Positions 6,366-14,196 of a DNA stretch of 27,525 nucleotides are shown here, piece after piece. This stretch comes from a virus. The stretch is from the IMG/VR virus record IMGVR_UViG_3300013102_000064, positions 1 through 27,525 of that record. One strand, given 5' to 3'. The notes below the pieces were generated by a model that saw nothing but the letters and a program-made list of their open reading frames with translations, was not told the origin of the DNA and ran no database searches. Numbering within the stretch: the first letter of the stretch is position 1; every line of letters starts with the position of its first letter. The position numbers were made by a program, and so were the translations under genes.

Positions 6366-7397
6366 TTAATGGGTGGCGATGCGGCTGACTGATTGGCTTA
6401 CGGTGTAGCCGGTGCGGGTCATGCGGTGTTGTGAGGCTGTGATGAGGTAACGGCCACCGAGTTTTCCTGCTGCGACTAGGGTGACGACGTTGCCGCTGAC
6501 CAGGTTAGGCCGGCCCATGGCTGACCAGCTTCCGGTGGTGCGTTCGCGGTTGGCTTTTGCCAGTTCGGCATGGGCTTTTGCTTTGGATTCTTCGGTCGAT
6601 GCGCTGCGTTTTCGGCTTTTTTGGGTGTCGCCGCTGGTGGTGGTTTTGCTCATGCTGCTAGGTACCGCGACGGTTTGGTTGTTTTCGATCTTGTAGGTCA
6701 CCAGTGTTTTTGTGGTGGGGTCTTTGTGTTTGATCTCGACGGCCTGGGGTACGTTTTTAATTTGGTCGCGCAGGTTCACGTTGCTTAGGTCCTGGAGTAC
6801 CAGCGTTGCCACTGGCGCCGCTTTGGCTAATGCGCTGATGGCATGGAAGACCATGCGATGGCCGGTGATTTTGAAGGCGTAGTCGTACTCGGCCGCGAGG
6901 TTGCGCAGGAAGGTCAGGTCGGCGTCTTGCTGGGTCAGGCGATCGAGTGAGATGGGTTGGATGGTGCCGATCAGCTCCAGGCCCTGGCGTGCGGCGATCT
7001 GTTGGGCGATGGCCGGCAGTGTGGTGTTTTCATAGGCGTGGTGTGAGGGTGTGCGTAGCGCCGCTTTGATGCCGGTGGCCAGGCCATGGATGGTGATGGT
7101 CGAGGGTGGGCAATTGAGTTCGACTTCGTCGATTTCGAAACGGCCAAGGGCGCGCAGAGGCTGGCCTTCCCAGCCCATGGACAAGGTGAGGCTGTCGCCG
7201 TGGCCTGGGTACCACTGATCACGCCATTTATCTTCGGTGTCTTCCAGTTCGACCGCCAGGCTGTCGGCTTGGCCGGTGAGGTAGTCGTCAAAGGACGCCG
7301 AGAGCAAATGCTGGCTGACGTTACGGGTGATGTTGTGCTGTTGATAGGTCAGTACGAAGCGCGCTTGCGGTACCTGGGTGGGGATTATCGCATCCAT
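6366..7397 (-). CDS. Late control/baseplate hub protein D (P2 gpD-like)
   Basis: The protein has 343 residues from the ATG at 7397; the open frame extends upstream but lies over gpX. It begins MDAIIPTQVPQARFVL and contains the LTLSMGWEGQPL, LNCPPSTITIHG, QQDADLTFLRNLAAEYDYAFKI and C-terminal GRYLITASQHRMT segments typical of the GPD family. This family forms the baseplate hub to which the gpV spike attaches, equivalent to T4 gp27. It overlaps the end of gpX by 13 nt. A lysine/serine-rich linker lies near residues 260-300. Confidence 0.92.
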   Translation of the reverse strand: MDAIIPTQVPQARFVLTYQQHNITRNVSQHLLSASFDDYLTGQADSLAVELEDTEDKWRDQWYPGHGDSLTLSMGWEGQPLRALGRFEIDEVELNCPPSTITIHGLATGIKAALRTPSHHAYENTTLPAIAQQIAARQGLELIGTIQPISLDRLTQQDADLTFLRNLAAEYDYAFKITGHRMVFHAISALAKAAPVATLVLQDLSNVNLRDQIKNVPQAVEIKHKDPTTKTLVTYKIENNQTVAVPSSMSKTTTSGDTQKSRKRSASTEESKAKAHAELAKANRERTTGSWSAMGRPNLVSGNVVTLVAAGKLGGRYLITASQHRMTRTGYTVSQSVSRIATH

Positions 7398-7591
7398 GGG
7401 GGCAGGTCCTGGGCGGAGGTCACGGGTTCGAGGATGGGGATGGCCAGGGTCAGGCCCGACGGCAAGATGGCGGTGATCGGCACATGAGGGTTGGCTTGAA
7501 CGATCGGTAAATAGCGATGAGCATCGCCGTAGTAACGCCAAGCCAATTGATCCCACCGTTCACCTTCGGTGGTGACATGGGTGATAAACAT
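7385..7591 (-). CDS. Tail protein X (LysM-like, P2 gpX-like)
   Basis: The 68-residue protein has WDQLAWRYYGDAHRYLPIVQAN and ILPSGLTLAIP, the classic tail protein X / LysM-like pattern. It probably binds the tape-measure/hub region or peptidoglycan at the tail tip. Its ATG overlaps the gpU stop (TGATG) and its end overlaps gpD, so U-X-D are translationally coupled. Confidence 0.9.
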   Translation of the reverse strand: MFITHVTTEGERWDQLAWRYYGDAHRYLPIVQANPHVPITAILPSGLTLAIPILEPVTSAQDLPPWMR

Positions 7592-8472
7592 CAGGCCTTC
7601 CTCGTCAAGACTTGGCCTGCCAAGCCCGCCAGCCGGGTACGGGCGCTGTGCAGTGTGGTGAGCGCCTGGTCGAGCGACTCGTGAGATGCCGCGAACCGGT
7701 CGACGATGTTGCCCAGGTCGACCGGATTGAGGGCTGATCGAGCGCCCATCACACTGCCCAATACGCGTTCACCCACTTGCGACAGGTCGGCGCCGTCTTC
7801 GAGTAACCCGGCGGCTGCCTTCAGCCCTTGCAACGGTGCTATGGCCCGGGCCGTGACGCCTAACAATTGCGGAACCTGGCCGAGGACCATCGAGGCGTTG
7901 CCGCTCTTGATTGTCTGGTACACATTCTGGCCAGCCTTGAGGATGTTGCCGGCTGTTTTTGCGTGACCGATCACCGCTTGGACGGTACTGGGCGTGGGCA
8001 TCAGCCGCGAGATCAGACCGGGCTTATCGGCGGCGGCTGCCGATGTGCCGTTCACGGCAGAATCGAGCAAACCCGGTCGGGCGACTTTGCGCGTAAACGC
8101 CCCGGTGTATTCCTTAAGGCTGAGATGAACCGTGGCCGCCTTGATCTGGCCCACGGCGGTTGCACGACGGATGGCATTGGACATTTGGGTGATGACGTAG
8201 GCCCCCAAGTACTCACCGCTGCCCATCACAAACGCCAACGGTTGATGTTCACTTTTGGCCTGGCGCAGCGCCCTCAAGCGCTGCTCTGGATTGCCCAGCA
8301 CCGGGTGCAGTTCGATGGTCAGGGTGCATTCATCGAGCCCTTCACCGATCCATTCCAGCAAAGGCTTGCCCTGGATACGTGCGTGCTCTGCCCAGTCGGC
8401 CGAGCCGCTTTGTTCCATGCTACTGATGCCGCCGGCCACGGTGAATTCGATATCGCCCAAGATGGCAAACAT
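7591..8472 (-). CDS. Tail protein U (P2 gpU-like, extended)
   Basis: The protein has 293 residues from the ATG at 8472, chosen because it forms TGATG with the tape-measure stop; the open frame runs 26 codons further upstream but over the tape measure. The N-terminal half (MFAILGDIEFTVAGG, HARIQGKPLLEWIGEGLDECTLTIELH, PLAFVMGSGEYLGAYVI) fits P2 gpU, a tail terminator/completion or hub protein. The C-terminal 150 residues are an alanine-rich helical extension not present in standard gpU (about 150-160 residues). The extension has no recognised domain. Confidence 0.85.
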   Translation of the reverse strand: MFAILGDIEFTVAGGISSMEQSGSADWAEHARIQGKPLLEWIGEGLDECTLTIELHPVLGNPEQRLRALRQAKSEHQPLAFVMGSGEYLGAYVITQMSNAIRRATAVGQIKAATVHLSLKEYTGAFTRKVARPGLLDSAVNGTSAAAADKPGLISRLMPTPSTVQAVIGHAKTAGNILKAGQNVYQTIKSGNASMVLGQVPQLLGVTARAIAPLQGLKAAAGLLEDGADLSQVGERVLGSVMGARSALNPVDLGNIVDRFAASHESLDQALTTLHSARTRLAGLAGQVLTRKA

Positions 8473-11060
8473 CAGACGCCCCCCTGATGGGATGGGCCAT
8501 AGCTGCGGCGGCGCTGGTCGTGGATGTAGCGCTCCATCATGCGCATCCATTCGGTGTAGCTGGCCTGCAACCCTTGATTGATTGGGCCCATGTCCGCGCC
8601 AGCAGGTACGTTGATTTGAGGTGAGAAATGGAAATTCACTGGGCCCGCCGCACTAGGGCCTGCACTTGGGGATATACGCGAAGCGCTGCCCATCATGCTT
8701 GCCTTGGAAACCTGCGCCGGGTTTGGCGGGGCAAGGTCGACGCTTGATTGCGCGGCCATATCGAGTGCGGCCCTGTGTACCAGACCGGCCTGAGCACGGA
8801 TGCCAAGGGCGGCGCCTTCGCTGATGTTGGCGCCGTAGCCGATGAACACACGGCTGGGTGACTGTATGCCGAGGTTTTCGGTAAACCAGTCTTTAACGGA
8901 CGACCCGATGCCCACGACGCTGTCTTTGAGGGCCCCGGCCATGTTGCTGATGCCATTGACCAGCCCCGTGATCAGCATGCCGCCGAACTCGGTGAACTTG
9001 CCCGGCAGCTCTATGCCGAAGTAGCTCATCACGCCGGCAAAGGCTCGGTAGACCAGGCCCAGCGGCGAGAAGTTAGCCAACAACCCGAGGATGCCGGACA
9101 GACCACCGCTGAAGCCGGCTTTTACCTCGTCCCATAGGCCGGTGAAGAAGGTCTTGATCGGTGTCCAGTAGCGGTAAATCAGGTATGCACCCAGCGCGAT
9201 ACCGGTGATCAACAGGCCGATGGGGTTCATCATCAAGGCCCTGCCGAGCCAGAGGATGGCTTGCCCGGCGAGCTTCAACCCGAACAGCAAGGCGCCGCCC
9301 AGGATCTTGCCCAGGAACAGGCCACCGCGAGCGATCATCATCAACGGTGCGCCCAAGGCGGTGGTCAGGCCGCGCAAGAACAACCCGCCGTACCTGGCCA
9401 CCGAGCGCATACCCCGACCGACGCGGCTTAAGCCGGTTGTCAGTGGCGTGAATTTGCCCATCTGCCACATCCCCTGCAGCAGCGTCCATTTGGCGGAGAG
9501 TGTGGTGATGGTGCGGGTCATGGCGACAAAGGGTGACATCACCAGGTTGGCCCCATAAGCAACGCCGATGAAGGCCATTTTGCCCAGTAACAGACCGCCC
9601 ACAAGGCCCACTACCCCCCTGATGAGTTCAGGGTTTTGCTGTGCCCATGCCGAGAACGACCGCATGAGCGGGACCACTGCACGGCTGACATCGACAATCG
9701 CGGGGAGCAGCGCGTTGCCGACCGAGATGCCGATGTCGGTCAGGTTGTTGCGCAGCTCTTTGAGTTGCTCCTTGGAACTGCCCATGCGTTTAGCCCAGTC
9801 CTGATCCAGCACGCCTTTATCCGCGGCGTCTTTGCTGCCTTGCTTGATGCCGCTCAGGTCTTTTTGGTTGGCCAATGCGGGGCGGACAAATGACAAGACT
9901 TGTTGGTCGGAAAACAACGCGCCGAGTTTGTAGGCTTCATCCAACCGAGCCAGTGCGATGTGTCGTTCTTGCTCGTCCTGTATGTCCAGCGCCTTGCCGT
10001 ACTCGGCGGCTGCGGCCGGTGCTTTTGTGCCCAGGTGTGCGGTGAGGATTTTGATCATCGACTCCGCCGGCGAAAACCCTTCGCTGACCAGGTTCTTCAT
10101 GCTGCCTTTGAGATCGATTCCGGCCTTTTCAAATGACTTGAGCGTCTCGGGCACCGTGATCTTTGAGAGGAAGTTTTTGAAGTTGTTGGCGGCATCGTCA
10201 TTGCTACCGGCACCACGGCGGGCAATCTGTAACGACGCGCCGATCTCCGCCACGGCGCGCTCCCCGGTAATGCCCAAGGCGGCAAACTGGGGTGTTAACT
10301 GCGGCAGCCATTTGGCCATGTCGGCGAGTTCGAACTGGCCGCTTTTGCCCGCGAACGCGAGCATGTTCATGGACCGCTCGAGGCCGGCGGCACCAATGCC
10401 CAGGTTGTCGTTGAGCGCGATGGCCACCGACCCCAGGTCATTCATGCTGGCGCGGGTGGCGGTGGCTGTTTTGGCCATGACGGGTGCGTAGGCGGCCAGC
10501 TCTTTTGCGCTGGCAATACCGCCCGCGATCAATATCGCGGTGCCATTGGCAACGTCGGTTTGGGTCTGGTTCCACCGCAGCGCTGCGCCGCGCATCACAT
10601 GGCTGAGGTGGGCTTCTTGCGCCGGGTTAAAGCCACCGGTGATGGCGATGTCGCGGGTCTGGTCCTGGAAGTCGACGGCTGTTTTCATCGATTGAAAAAT
10701 CGGTGCACCCAACGCCGCCCCAGTACCGGCCACTTCCATGGCCTGGCCGCGTAATTCACCACGTCTGGTCTTCAGGGTTTCACCGTGGGCGATGCTGGCG
10801 GTGAGGCGGTCTTGTTTGATATTGAGCTGATCAAGGGTGCTGCCCACCGCCTCGTATTGCCGGCGCAGGCGCTCGACCCCCGTGCCGCCACGGGCCAAGG
10901 ACGCCGACAGTTCGTTGCCCATCTGCTGTTGCTTGGCCGTGAGGCCATGGAGGGCGCGACCCAATTGCTGCACGGTCGATTTAGCCGACCCGAATGCGGC
11001 GTTCAAGCTGCCCGAGACAACTGCTCCAATTTTTAACCCGACGAGGACTTCGTTAGCCAT
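8472..11060 (-). CDS. Tail tape measure protein
   Basis: The 862-residue protein has a coiled-coil N-terminus (about 20-120), a TP901/PhageMin_Tail-type core (GFNPAQEAHLSHVMRGAAL, SVAIALNDNLGIGAAGLERS, LGITGERAVAEIGASLQ), and a long hydrophobic region at about 490-680 with several membrane-like segments. The C-terminus ends in YIHDQRRRSYGPSHQGGV. It sets tail length during assembly and may be ejected with the DNA. It follows the tail chaperone genes, as in all long-tailed phages. Confidence 0.95.
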   Translation of the reverse strand: MANEVLVGLKIGAVVSGSLNAAFGSAKSTVQQLGRALHGLTAKQQQMGNELSASLARGGTGVERLRRQYEAVGSTLDQLNIKQDRLTASIAHGETLKTRRGELRGQAMEVAGTGAALGAPIFQSMKTAVDFQDQTRDIAITGGFNPAQEAHLSHVMRGAALRWNQTQTDVANGTAILIAGGIASAKELAAYAPVMAKTATATRASMNDLGSVAIALNDNLGIGAAGLERSMNMLAFAGKSGQFELADMAKWLPQLTPQFAALGITGERAVAEIGASLQIARRGAGSNDDAANNFKNFLSKITVPETLKSFEKAGIDLKGSMKNLVSEGFSPAESMIKILTAHLGTKAPAAAAEYGKALDIQDEQERHIALARLDEAYKLGALFSDQQVLSFVRPALANQKDLSGIKQGSKDAADKGVLDQDWAKRMGSSKEQLKELRNNLTDIGISVGNALLPAIVDVSRAVVPLMRSFSAWAQQNPELIRGVVGLVGGLLLGKMAFIGVAYGANLVMSPFVAMTRTITTLSAKWTLLQGMWQMGKFTPLTTGLSRVGRGMRSVARYGGLFLRGLTTALGAPLMMIARGGLFLGKILGGALLFGLKLAGQAILWLGRALMMNPIGLLITGIALGAYLIYRYWTPIKTFFTGLWDEVKAGFSGGLSGILGLLANFSPLGLVYRAFAGVMSYFGIELPGKFTEFGGMLITGLVNGISNMAGALKDSVVGIGSSVKDWFTENLGIQSPSRVFIGYGANISEGAALGIRAQAGLVHRAALDMAAQSSVDLAPPNPAQVSKASMMGSASRISPSAGPSAAGPVNFHFSPQINVPAGADMGPINQGLQASYTEWMRMMERYIHDQRRRSYGPSHQGGV

Positions 11061-11078
11061 AGTTGCTACGCTTTGGGC

Positions 11079-11339
11079 ATGTTTGAAAAAGCCGCTTTAC
11101 GCACCGCCAAGATTTTCTATGCACTGGCCATCGGCGTCGGTGTGATCTGGCTTGCCTGGCTGTGCCTGGTTCACTTGCCGGTGTGGGCGGCGGTGCTGGT
11201 GTTTTGCTTGGCGCTGCCACTGCTGGCGCTGGCGGCCGCCCCTATTGCTGCGGGCGGCGCGTTGCTGGCGGGGCTTGTGGTTGGCTTGGTGACGGTGGTC
11301 AGCTACTCGATTGCTCGGCGAGTTCGAGCCGGCGGTTAA
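11079..11339 (+). CDS. Small membrane protein antisense to the tail operon
   Basis: The 86-residue ORF begins MFEKAALRTAKIFYAL. It is strongly hydrophobic, with two to three predicted membrane segments (about residues 12-33, 34-52 and 53-76), and ends with basic residues SIARRVRAGG. Codons end mostly in G or C, as in neighbouring genes. It fills the unusual 240-bp gap between the frameshift extension of the tail chaperone and the tape measure, on the opposite strand, and its 3' end overlaps that extension by 41 bp. No clear Shine-Dalgarno sequence is visible. It may be a moron or spurious; function unknown. Confidence 0.5.
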   Translation: MFEKAALRTAKIFYALAIGVGVIWLAWLCLVHLPVWAAVLVFCLALPLLALAAAPIAAGGALLAGLVVGLVTVVSYSIARRVRAGG

Positions 11340-11493
11340 TCTCGCGCTGACACACCGCTACCCAGCGCCAGTAATCGACCATGTCTAGCCGTTCTATTTC
11401 AGACGGTTGCAGACGCAGCACCAGCAGCAGTGCTTCGTCCCAGGACTGCAGCAATGGCTCTACCGGCTGCCATTTCCCGCAACACCTCGGTGG
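11299..11493 (-). CDS. Frameshift extension of the tail assembly chaperone (E'/41'-like)
   Basis: Reading one base later than the chaperone frame, the minus strand stays open from 11493 to TGA at 11299. It encodes a conserved-looking tail: LQSWDEALLLVLRLQPSEIE, then RLDMVDYWRWVAVCQREINR and a short end. This is typical of the E+E' or gp41' second domain that binds the tape measure. It has no start codon of its own, so it should be made by ribosomal frameshifting (+1 or -2) from the upstream frame. A GCGGGAAATG sequence at 11480-11471, where CGG-GAA can re-pair as GGG-AAA, is the most attractive slip site. Confidence 0.7.
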   Translation of the reverse strand, partial: PPRCCGKWQPVEPLLQSWDEALLLVLRLQPSEIERLDMVDYWRWVAVCQREINRRLELAEQSSS

Positions 11494-11713
11494 CTAACGA
11501 CGAGTCGGCAATGTCGAACTCGCCGAGGTCTTCCAGGGTGATGCCCAGCATCTTGGCCACCAGTTGGTCTTCCATGGCACCTTCGTCTTTGGTCACCGCC
11601 TGCGCGGCACTGATGTCTTTGCGTTTGAGGCGCGTGATGGGCAGGATTTTGAGGGTTTCGCCGCTGGCGCTTTTGAAGGGGAATTTGAGGGTGAAGCTGA
11701 GTGCGTCGGCCAT
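11399..11713 (-). CDS. Tail assembly chaperone (P2 gpE / Mu gp41-like)
   Basis: The 104-residue protein begins MADALSFTLKFPFKSASGET and contains LPITRLKRKDISAAQ, typical of the E/41/14 tail assembly chaperone family (PF10109). Such proteins coat the tape measure during tail tube polymerisation. GGAG lies 9-10 nt before the ATG. It is the first phage gene after cargo island 2, and copy B of the 20-bp motif lies 53 bp upstream. A frameshifted extension (11299-11493) overlaps its end. Confidence 0.88.
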   Translation of the reverse strand: MADALSFTLKFPFKSASGETLKILPITRLKRKDISAAQAVTKDEGAMEDQLVAKMLGITLEDLGEFDIADSSLATEVLREMAAGRAIAAVLGRSTAAGAASATV

Positions 11714-11766
11714 TGTGGGGTGCTCCAGGTTGAGAACCCTGATGATGTCGCGCGGCGCAGGCGCAG

Positions 11767-11786
11767 GCTTTTAATCGGGTTTAAGG
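11767..11786 (-). promoter_or_regulatory. 20-bp dyad motif, copy B (putative late promoter/activator site)
   Basis: GCTTTTAATCGGGTTTAAGG matches copies A and C at 19 of 20 positions. It lies at the boundary between cargo island 2 and the tail chaperone gene, oriented as in the other copies relative to the downstream phage gene. A promoter or activator role is inferred from this positional conservation. Confidence 0.6.
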
Positions 11787-11923
11787 AGAGGGTTTCGCGG
11801 CTCGATCGAGGATCGTTATCGGGCAGCAATCACTGCATAGAAAGGCGTTTTACGTCGGTAGCATTACCGCAAAAAATAATAAGGACGCGCCGTCGCGGTC
11901 GCGACCTTTGAATGCTGCTAAAC

Positions 11924-11947
11924 AGCGAGGGCGCAAGCGCCCTCGCT
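11924..11947 (-). terminator. Hairpin after the DUF6124 gene
   Basis: AGCGAGGGCGC (11924-11934) and GCGCCCTCGCT (11937-11947) are perfect inverted repeats separated by AA. On the minus strand it starts 14 nt after the DUF6124 stop codon. Only a short TTT follows, so it may be a weak terminator or a 3' stabiliser. The 11787-11923 stretch holds nothing else I recognise. Confidence 0.5.
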
Positions 11948-11960
11948 ACCCGCCTGGCGA

Positions 11961-12329
11961 CTACCCAAGCTTGTGGTTGTCCAGTACTCGATTGACCGCT
12001 AACTCACCCAACATGATGACCCGTTGCAGCACCAGCATCGTTTGGCGTCGCGGGTCGTCCGTTAAGTCGACGAGATCGTTGACCATGGCGCTGGCGGATG
12101 CCAACGATTCGCAGGCCTCGACGAGCAACGTTTCGTCATCCACCGCTGCGTCGATGGTGAAGATGGTGCTGGGCCTGTGGGGCGGTATCTGCGTTTTCGT
12201 CGCCCCGGGGTCGAGGTAGAAGCTGAGTGCGCGGTCGGCCGCCTCTTTCATTTTCTTGGGGTCAAGATCAATAAAGGCGTCGTAGGGTAGCGGACCGGTA
12301 TTTGGGGGGTTAGGCGTAACTTTGAACAT
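11961..12329 (-). CDS. DUF6124 (former DUF3077) family protein
   Basis: The protein has 122 residues from the ATG at 12329, chosen because MFKVTPNPP is the family's usual beginning and GGGAG lies eight bases upstream; a start at 12350 would add seven residues. It shows the family signature: PSTIFTIDAAVDDETLLVEA, ACESLASASAMVNDL, and LGELAVNRVLDN near the end. The family is largely restricted to Pseudomonas, is multicopy in many strains, and has no established function that I know. It is divergent from the 34-residue ORF at 12462, with a structured 130-bp intergenic region between them. It is Pseudomonas-specific cargo, not a phage tail gene. Confidence 0.88.
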   Translation of the reverse strand: MFKVTPNPPNTGPLPYDAFIDLDPKKMKEAADRALSFYLDPGATKTQIPPHRPSTIFTIDAAVDDETLLVEACESLASASAMVNDLVDLTDDPRRQTMLVLQRVIMLGELAVNRVLDNHKLG

Positions 12330-12378
12330 AGATGAAGCTCCCATTTTCAATATTGAGATTGAGGAGCCATCACTCTCG

Positions 12379-12440
12379 CTACCAAACGAGGGTGGCGGCC
12401 ATACGTGGGTTGGTAGACCGGTTGAAAACGGGAAACCCGG
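12379..12440. promoter_or_regulatory. Structured region between DUF6124 and the divergent small ORF
   Basis: CTACCAA (12379-12385) pairs with TTGGTAG (12410-12416). CGGG-AAA-CCCG (12429-12439) forms a second small hairpin just before the AAGGAG ribosome site of the 34-residue ORF. I recall this intergenic sequence as conserved next to DUF6124 genes in fluorescent pseudomonads. It could be a leader RNA or a divergent operator; neither is proven by the sequence. Confidence 0.4.
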
Positions 12441-12461
12441 CGCTCACAAGGAGCCCCACGC

Positions 12462-12566
12462 ATGACCACCATATTAAAGCCGAGTCCCAAAAAGAGACTG
12501 CATAAGATGTCGCCATGCGGATGTTTTCAAAACGGGCTACCAAACCCGATCACTGTTTTTCAGTGA
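12462..12566 (+). CDS. Conserved-type small ORF (34 residues)
   Basis: The ORF starts MTTILKPSPKKRLHKMSPCG and ends NPITVFQ. AAGGAG is placed nine bases upstream, an excellent ribosome site. The basic N-terminus and paired cysteines (CGC) are notable. The stop falls in CTGTTTTTCAGTGA. It may be a leader peptide of the downstream structured region or the remnant of a longer protein. No function is recognised. Confidence 0.4.
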   Translation: MTTILKPSPKKRLHKMSPCGCFQNGLPNPITVFQ

Positions 12567-13007
12567 CAGGGAAACGATATAGCCCGCCCCACAGCCGCAC
12601 AAGCCAGCGGATTCTGGCGCACGCGTAGGTAACGACGCAAGGCGTTGTAGCCGATAGGACGTAACAGCGGGTGTCCTTAAACGCGTAGTTAAACGCGTGA
12701 AAGCTTTCCAAAGATCGAGGAAGCGTCCGACTTTTTTCCCGGGGGCGCGACCTTACCCGCGGGCCGCTGTAAATCCTGCCGGACTCGCGTGGCGACGTAG
12801 TGCTTTAGAAGAGGTTTTGGTAGGCGGATGCCGGATTGGTCACCGGCTGATGGGGACGACGCTGATCGCTACGGCGCTTCCTTTGAATAGAACCGTGCGG
12901 GGGCGAAAAAAGATGGTCACTGTACGCCGGTAATGGGACCGAGTAGGAGCTTTGCAATGCCGGTTTGCCCGAGGGCACCCGGCGTACAGTTACCATTAAA
13001 ATCAGAC
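12567..13007. other. Non-coding conserved Pseudomonas module sequence
   Basis: No convincing gene is seen in these 441 bases. The antisense translation contains PHGSIQRKRRSDQRRPHQPV, a string I recall from many Pseudomonas hypothetical proteins. This indicates a multicopy nucleic-acid element that is often mis-annotated as coding. The right part carries a long inverted repeat (12915-12994). The region directly precedes the 108-residue small gene. Confidence 0.45.
12915..12994. repeat. Long inverted repeat enclosing about 48 nt
   Basis: GGTCACTGTACGCCGG (12915-12930) and CCGGCGTACAGTTACC (12979-12994) pair at 15 of 16 positions. The enclosed segment contains GAGTAGGAGCTTTGCAATGC and a CCGAGGG element. 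A plus-strand transcript would form a long stem 14 nt before the start codon at 13008, so it may be a leader RNA or a mobile-repeat terminus. Confidence 0.6.
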
Positions 13008-13334
13008 ATGGAGCTGCCTGTCCCTTACAAAAGATGCGCGTACAACTTAACGTGCTACGGGCTGCTCCGCCCGGTCACTGCGAATGGTGACGGGAGACAA
13101 TTTACCGACGGCGACTTGGTGCGTCTGCCGGCCGATTCGGTTGTATTTGTAGGTAATGGCGTTGGGGGGTGTAGCCTCACGAACTCACACGGAGCAACAC
13201 TGAGCACGCGTCCTAGGATGAGTGAATGTTTGAAAAAAATCGTTGAAGCCTCCGACAACTTTTTAGGGTTGGCCGACGGCCGCGTGGCGGTTAGTGTGGT
13301 GGTTACTCAACCTTCAGCACTAGGAATCGGATGA
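13008..13334 (+). CDS. Small conserved-type Pseudomonas protein of the DUF6124 module
   Basis: The protein has 108 residues from MELPVPYKRCAYNL; upstream in-frame starts lie within the inverted repeat and are less likely. It contains GDLVRLPADSVVFVGNGVGG, CSLTNSHGATLS and a helix SECLKKIVEASDNFLGLADG. I recall similar proteins in Pseudomonas near DUF6124 genes, without known function. Its TGA overlaps the ATG of the next gene (ATGA), so the two are probably translationally coupled. No membrane segments. Confidence 0.6.
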   Translation: MELPVPYKRCAYNLTCYGLLRPVTANGDGRQFTDGDLVRLPADSVVFVGNGVGGCSLTNSHGATLSTRPRMSECLKKIVEASDNFLGLADGRVAVSVVVTQPSALGIG

Positions 13335-14185
13335 TTGACCTGAAGCAGGACGCCGCAACCATTACTCACGTTAACCAGCGCTTTGACGAACTCATTGGGC
13401 GACATAAAGAGAAAGTGCTGTCTCAGATCAAGGACGATCCGCAGCGGGTGATCATCCGGTACTACCTGAAGGTTCTGCGAGAACTGTGCATACAAGGATG
13501 CGGATGTTTGTCGGCCCAGGCGTATTCCACATTAGAGGCGTTGAGCCGGGTCATCATGGAGCAGTCCGCCAATATGCTCTATGTGGGTATGGACAGCGGG
13601 GAGAATGCTCGGGCGTTGCTCAGAAGCAGTAAAGCGCTGATCAAAAGTAATGGCGAGAGCTGGGCAGCTTATCTAGCCACTCAGGGTTTGCATAATCCAG
13701 TTGCACAAGCACGGCAGGAGAATGGTGCAATGATGCTGGCGCATTTTGATAAGCAGTGGCCAAACGTAGCGCGTTACCCTGGGGGCAAAGGCCTATTTGC
13801 CGCGATCGGTTGGGCAAATAACTACTACGCTTTTTACTCCCCATTGTGCGATTCGGTGCACAGCTTTTCTGACGATCTTGCTAATCTGGTCAGCATTAGC
13901 GAAGTGTTTGCAGAGTCAGCGGCGTTCGGTGAGCAGGTGCTGCGTTACTCAGAGAAGGAGCGTTGCCGACTGGCGACCTATCACTATGCTATTGCGATAG
14001 GTTTACGTGCCGAGTCCTTTGGAGGAATCTGTAGCATCGTAGGTTTCAGTCTCGACGAAAAGGAGACCGACGATATCTTCGCGGATTTGCATCGCCTGAT
14101 TGAGCGTCATGAGAAATTTGATGGTGCCCGGCTTAGCGAAATGAATGCGGTCGACATGTCTTTCAAGGACTTTCCGATCAACTAA
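13331..14185 (+). CDS. DUF5677-like helical protein (cargo island 2)
   Basis: The 284-residue all-helical protein starts MIDLKQDAATI with AGGA upstream and a four-base overlap with the previous gene. The middle contains TLEALSRVIMEQSANMLYVG, a Trp-rich segment, then YYAFYSPLCDSVHSF. The order 'R..mE...n..Y' followed by a Y/S/H-rich helix resembles DUF5677 proteins, which are HEPN-like and often lie near defence genes. No RNase motif (RxxxxH) is clear, so catalytic activity is doubtful. It is convergent with the SLATT-like gene, separated by a GC-rich hairpin. The family call is moderate. Confidence 0.6.
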   Translation: MIDLKQDAATITHVNQRFDELIGRHKEKVLSQIKDDPQRVIIRYYLKVLRELCIQGCGCLSAQAYSTLEALSRVIMEQSANMLYVGMDSGENARALLRSSKALIKSNGESWAAYLATQGLHNPVAQARQENGAMMLAHFDKQWPNVARYPGGKGLFAAIGWANNYYAFYSPLCDSVHSFSDDLANLVSISEVFAESAAFGEQVLRYSEKERCRLATYHYAIAIGLRAESFGGICSIVGFSLDEKETDDIFADLHRLIERHEKFDGARLSEMNAVDMSFKDFPIN

Positions 14186-14196
14186 TTGCAGGCGTA

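Noticed and set aside
11961-12350. Initially read as a phage tail protein because of its place in the tail operon
   Set aside because: Its sequence signature is that of DUF6124, a Pseudomonas family, and it is part of the cargo island.
12697-12996. Open frames on both strands containing the SIQRKRR string
   Set aside because: These are translations of a multicopy non-coding element; ribosome sites and consistent coding features are missing.
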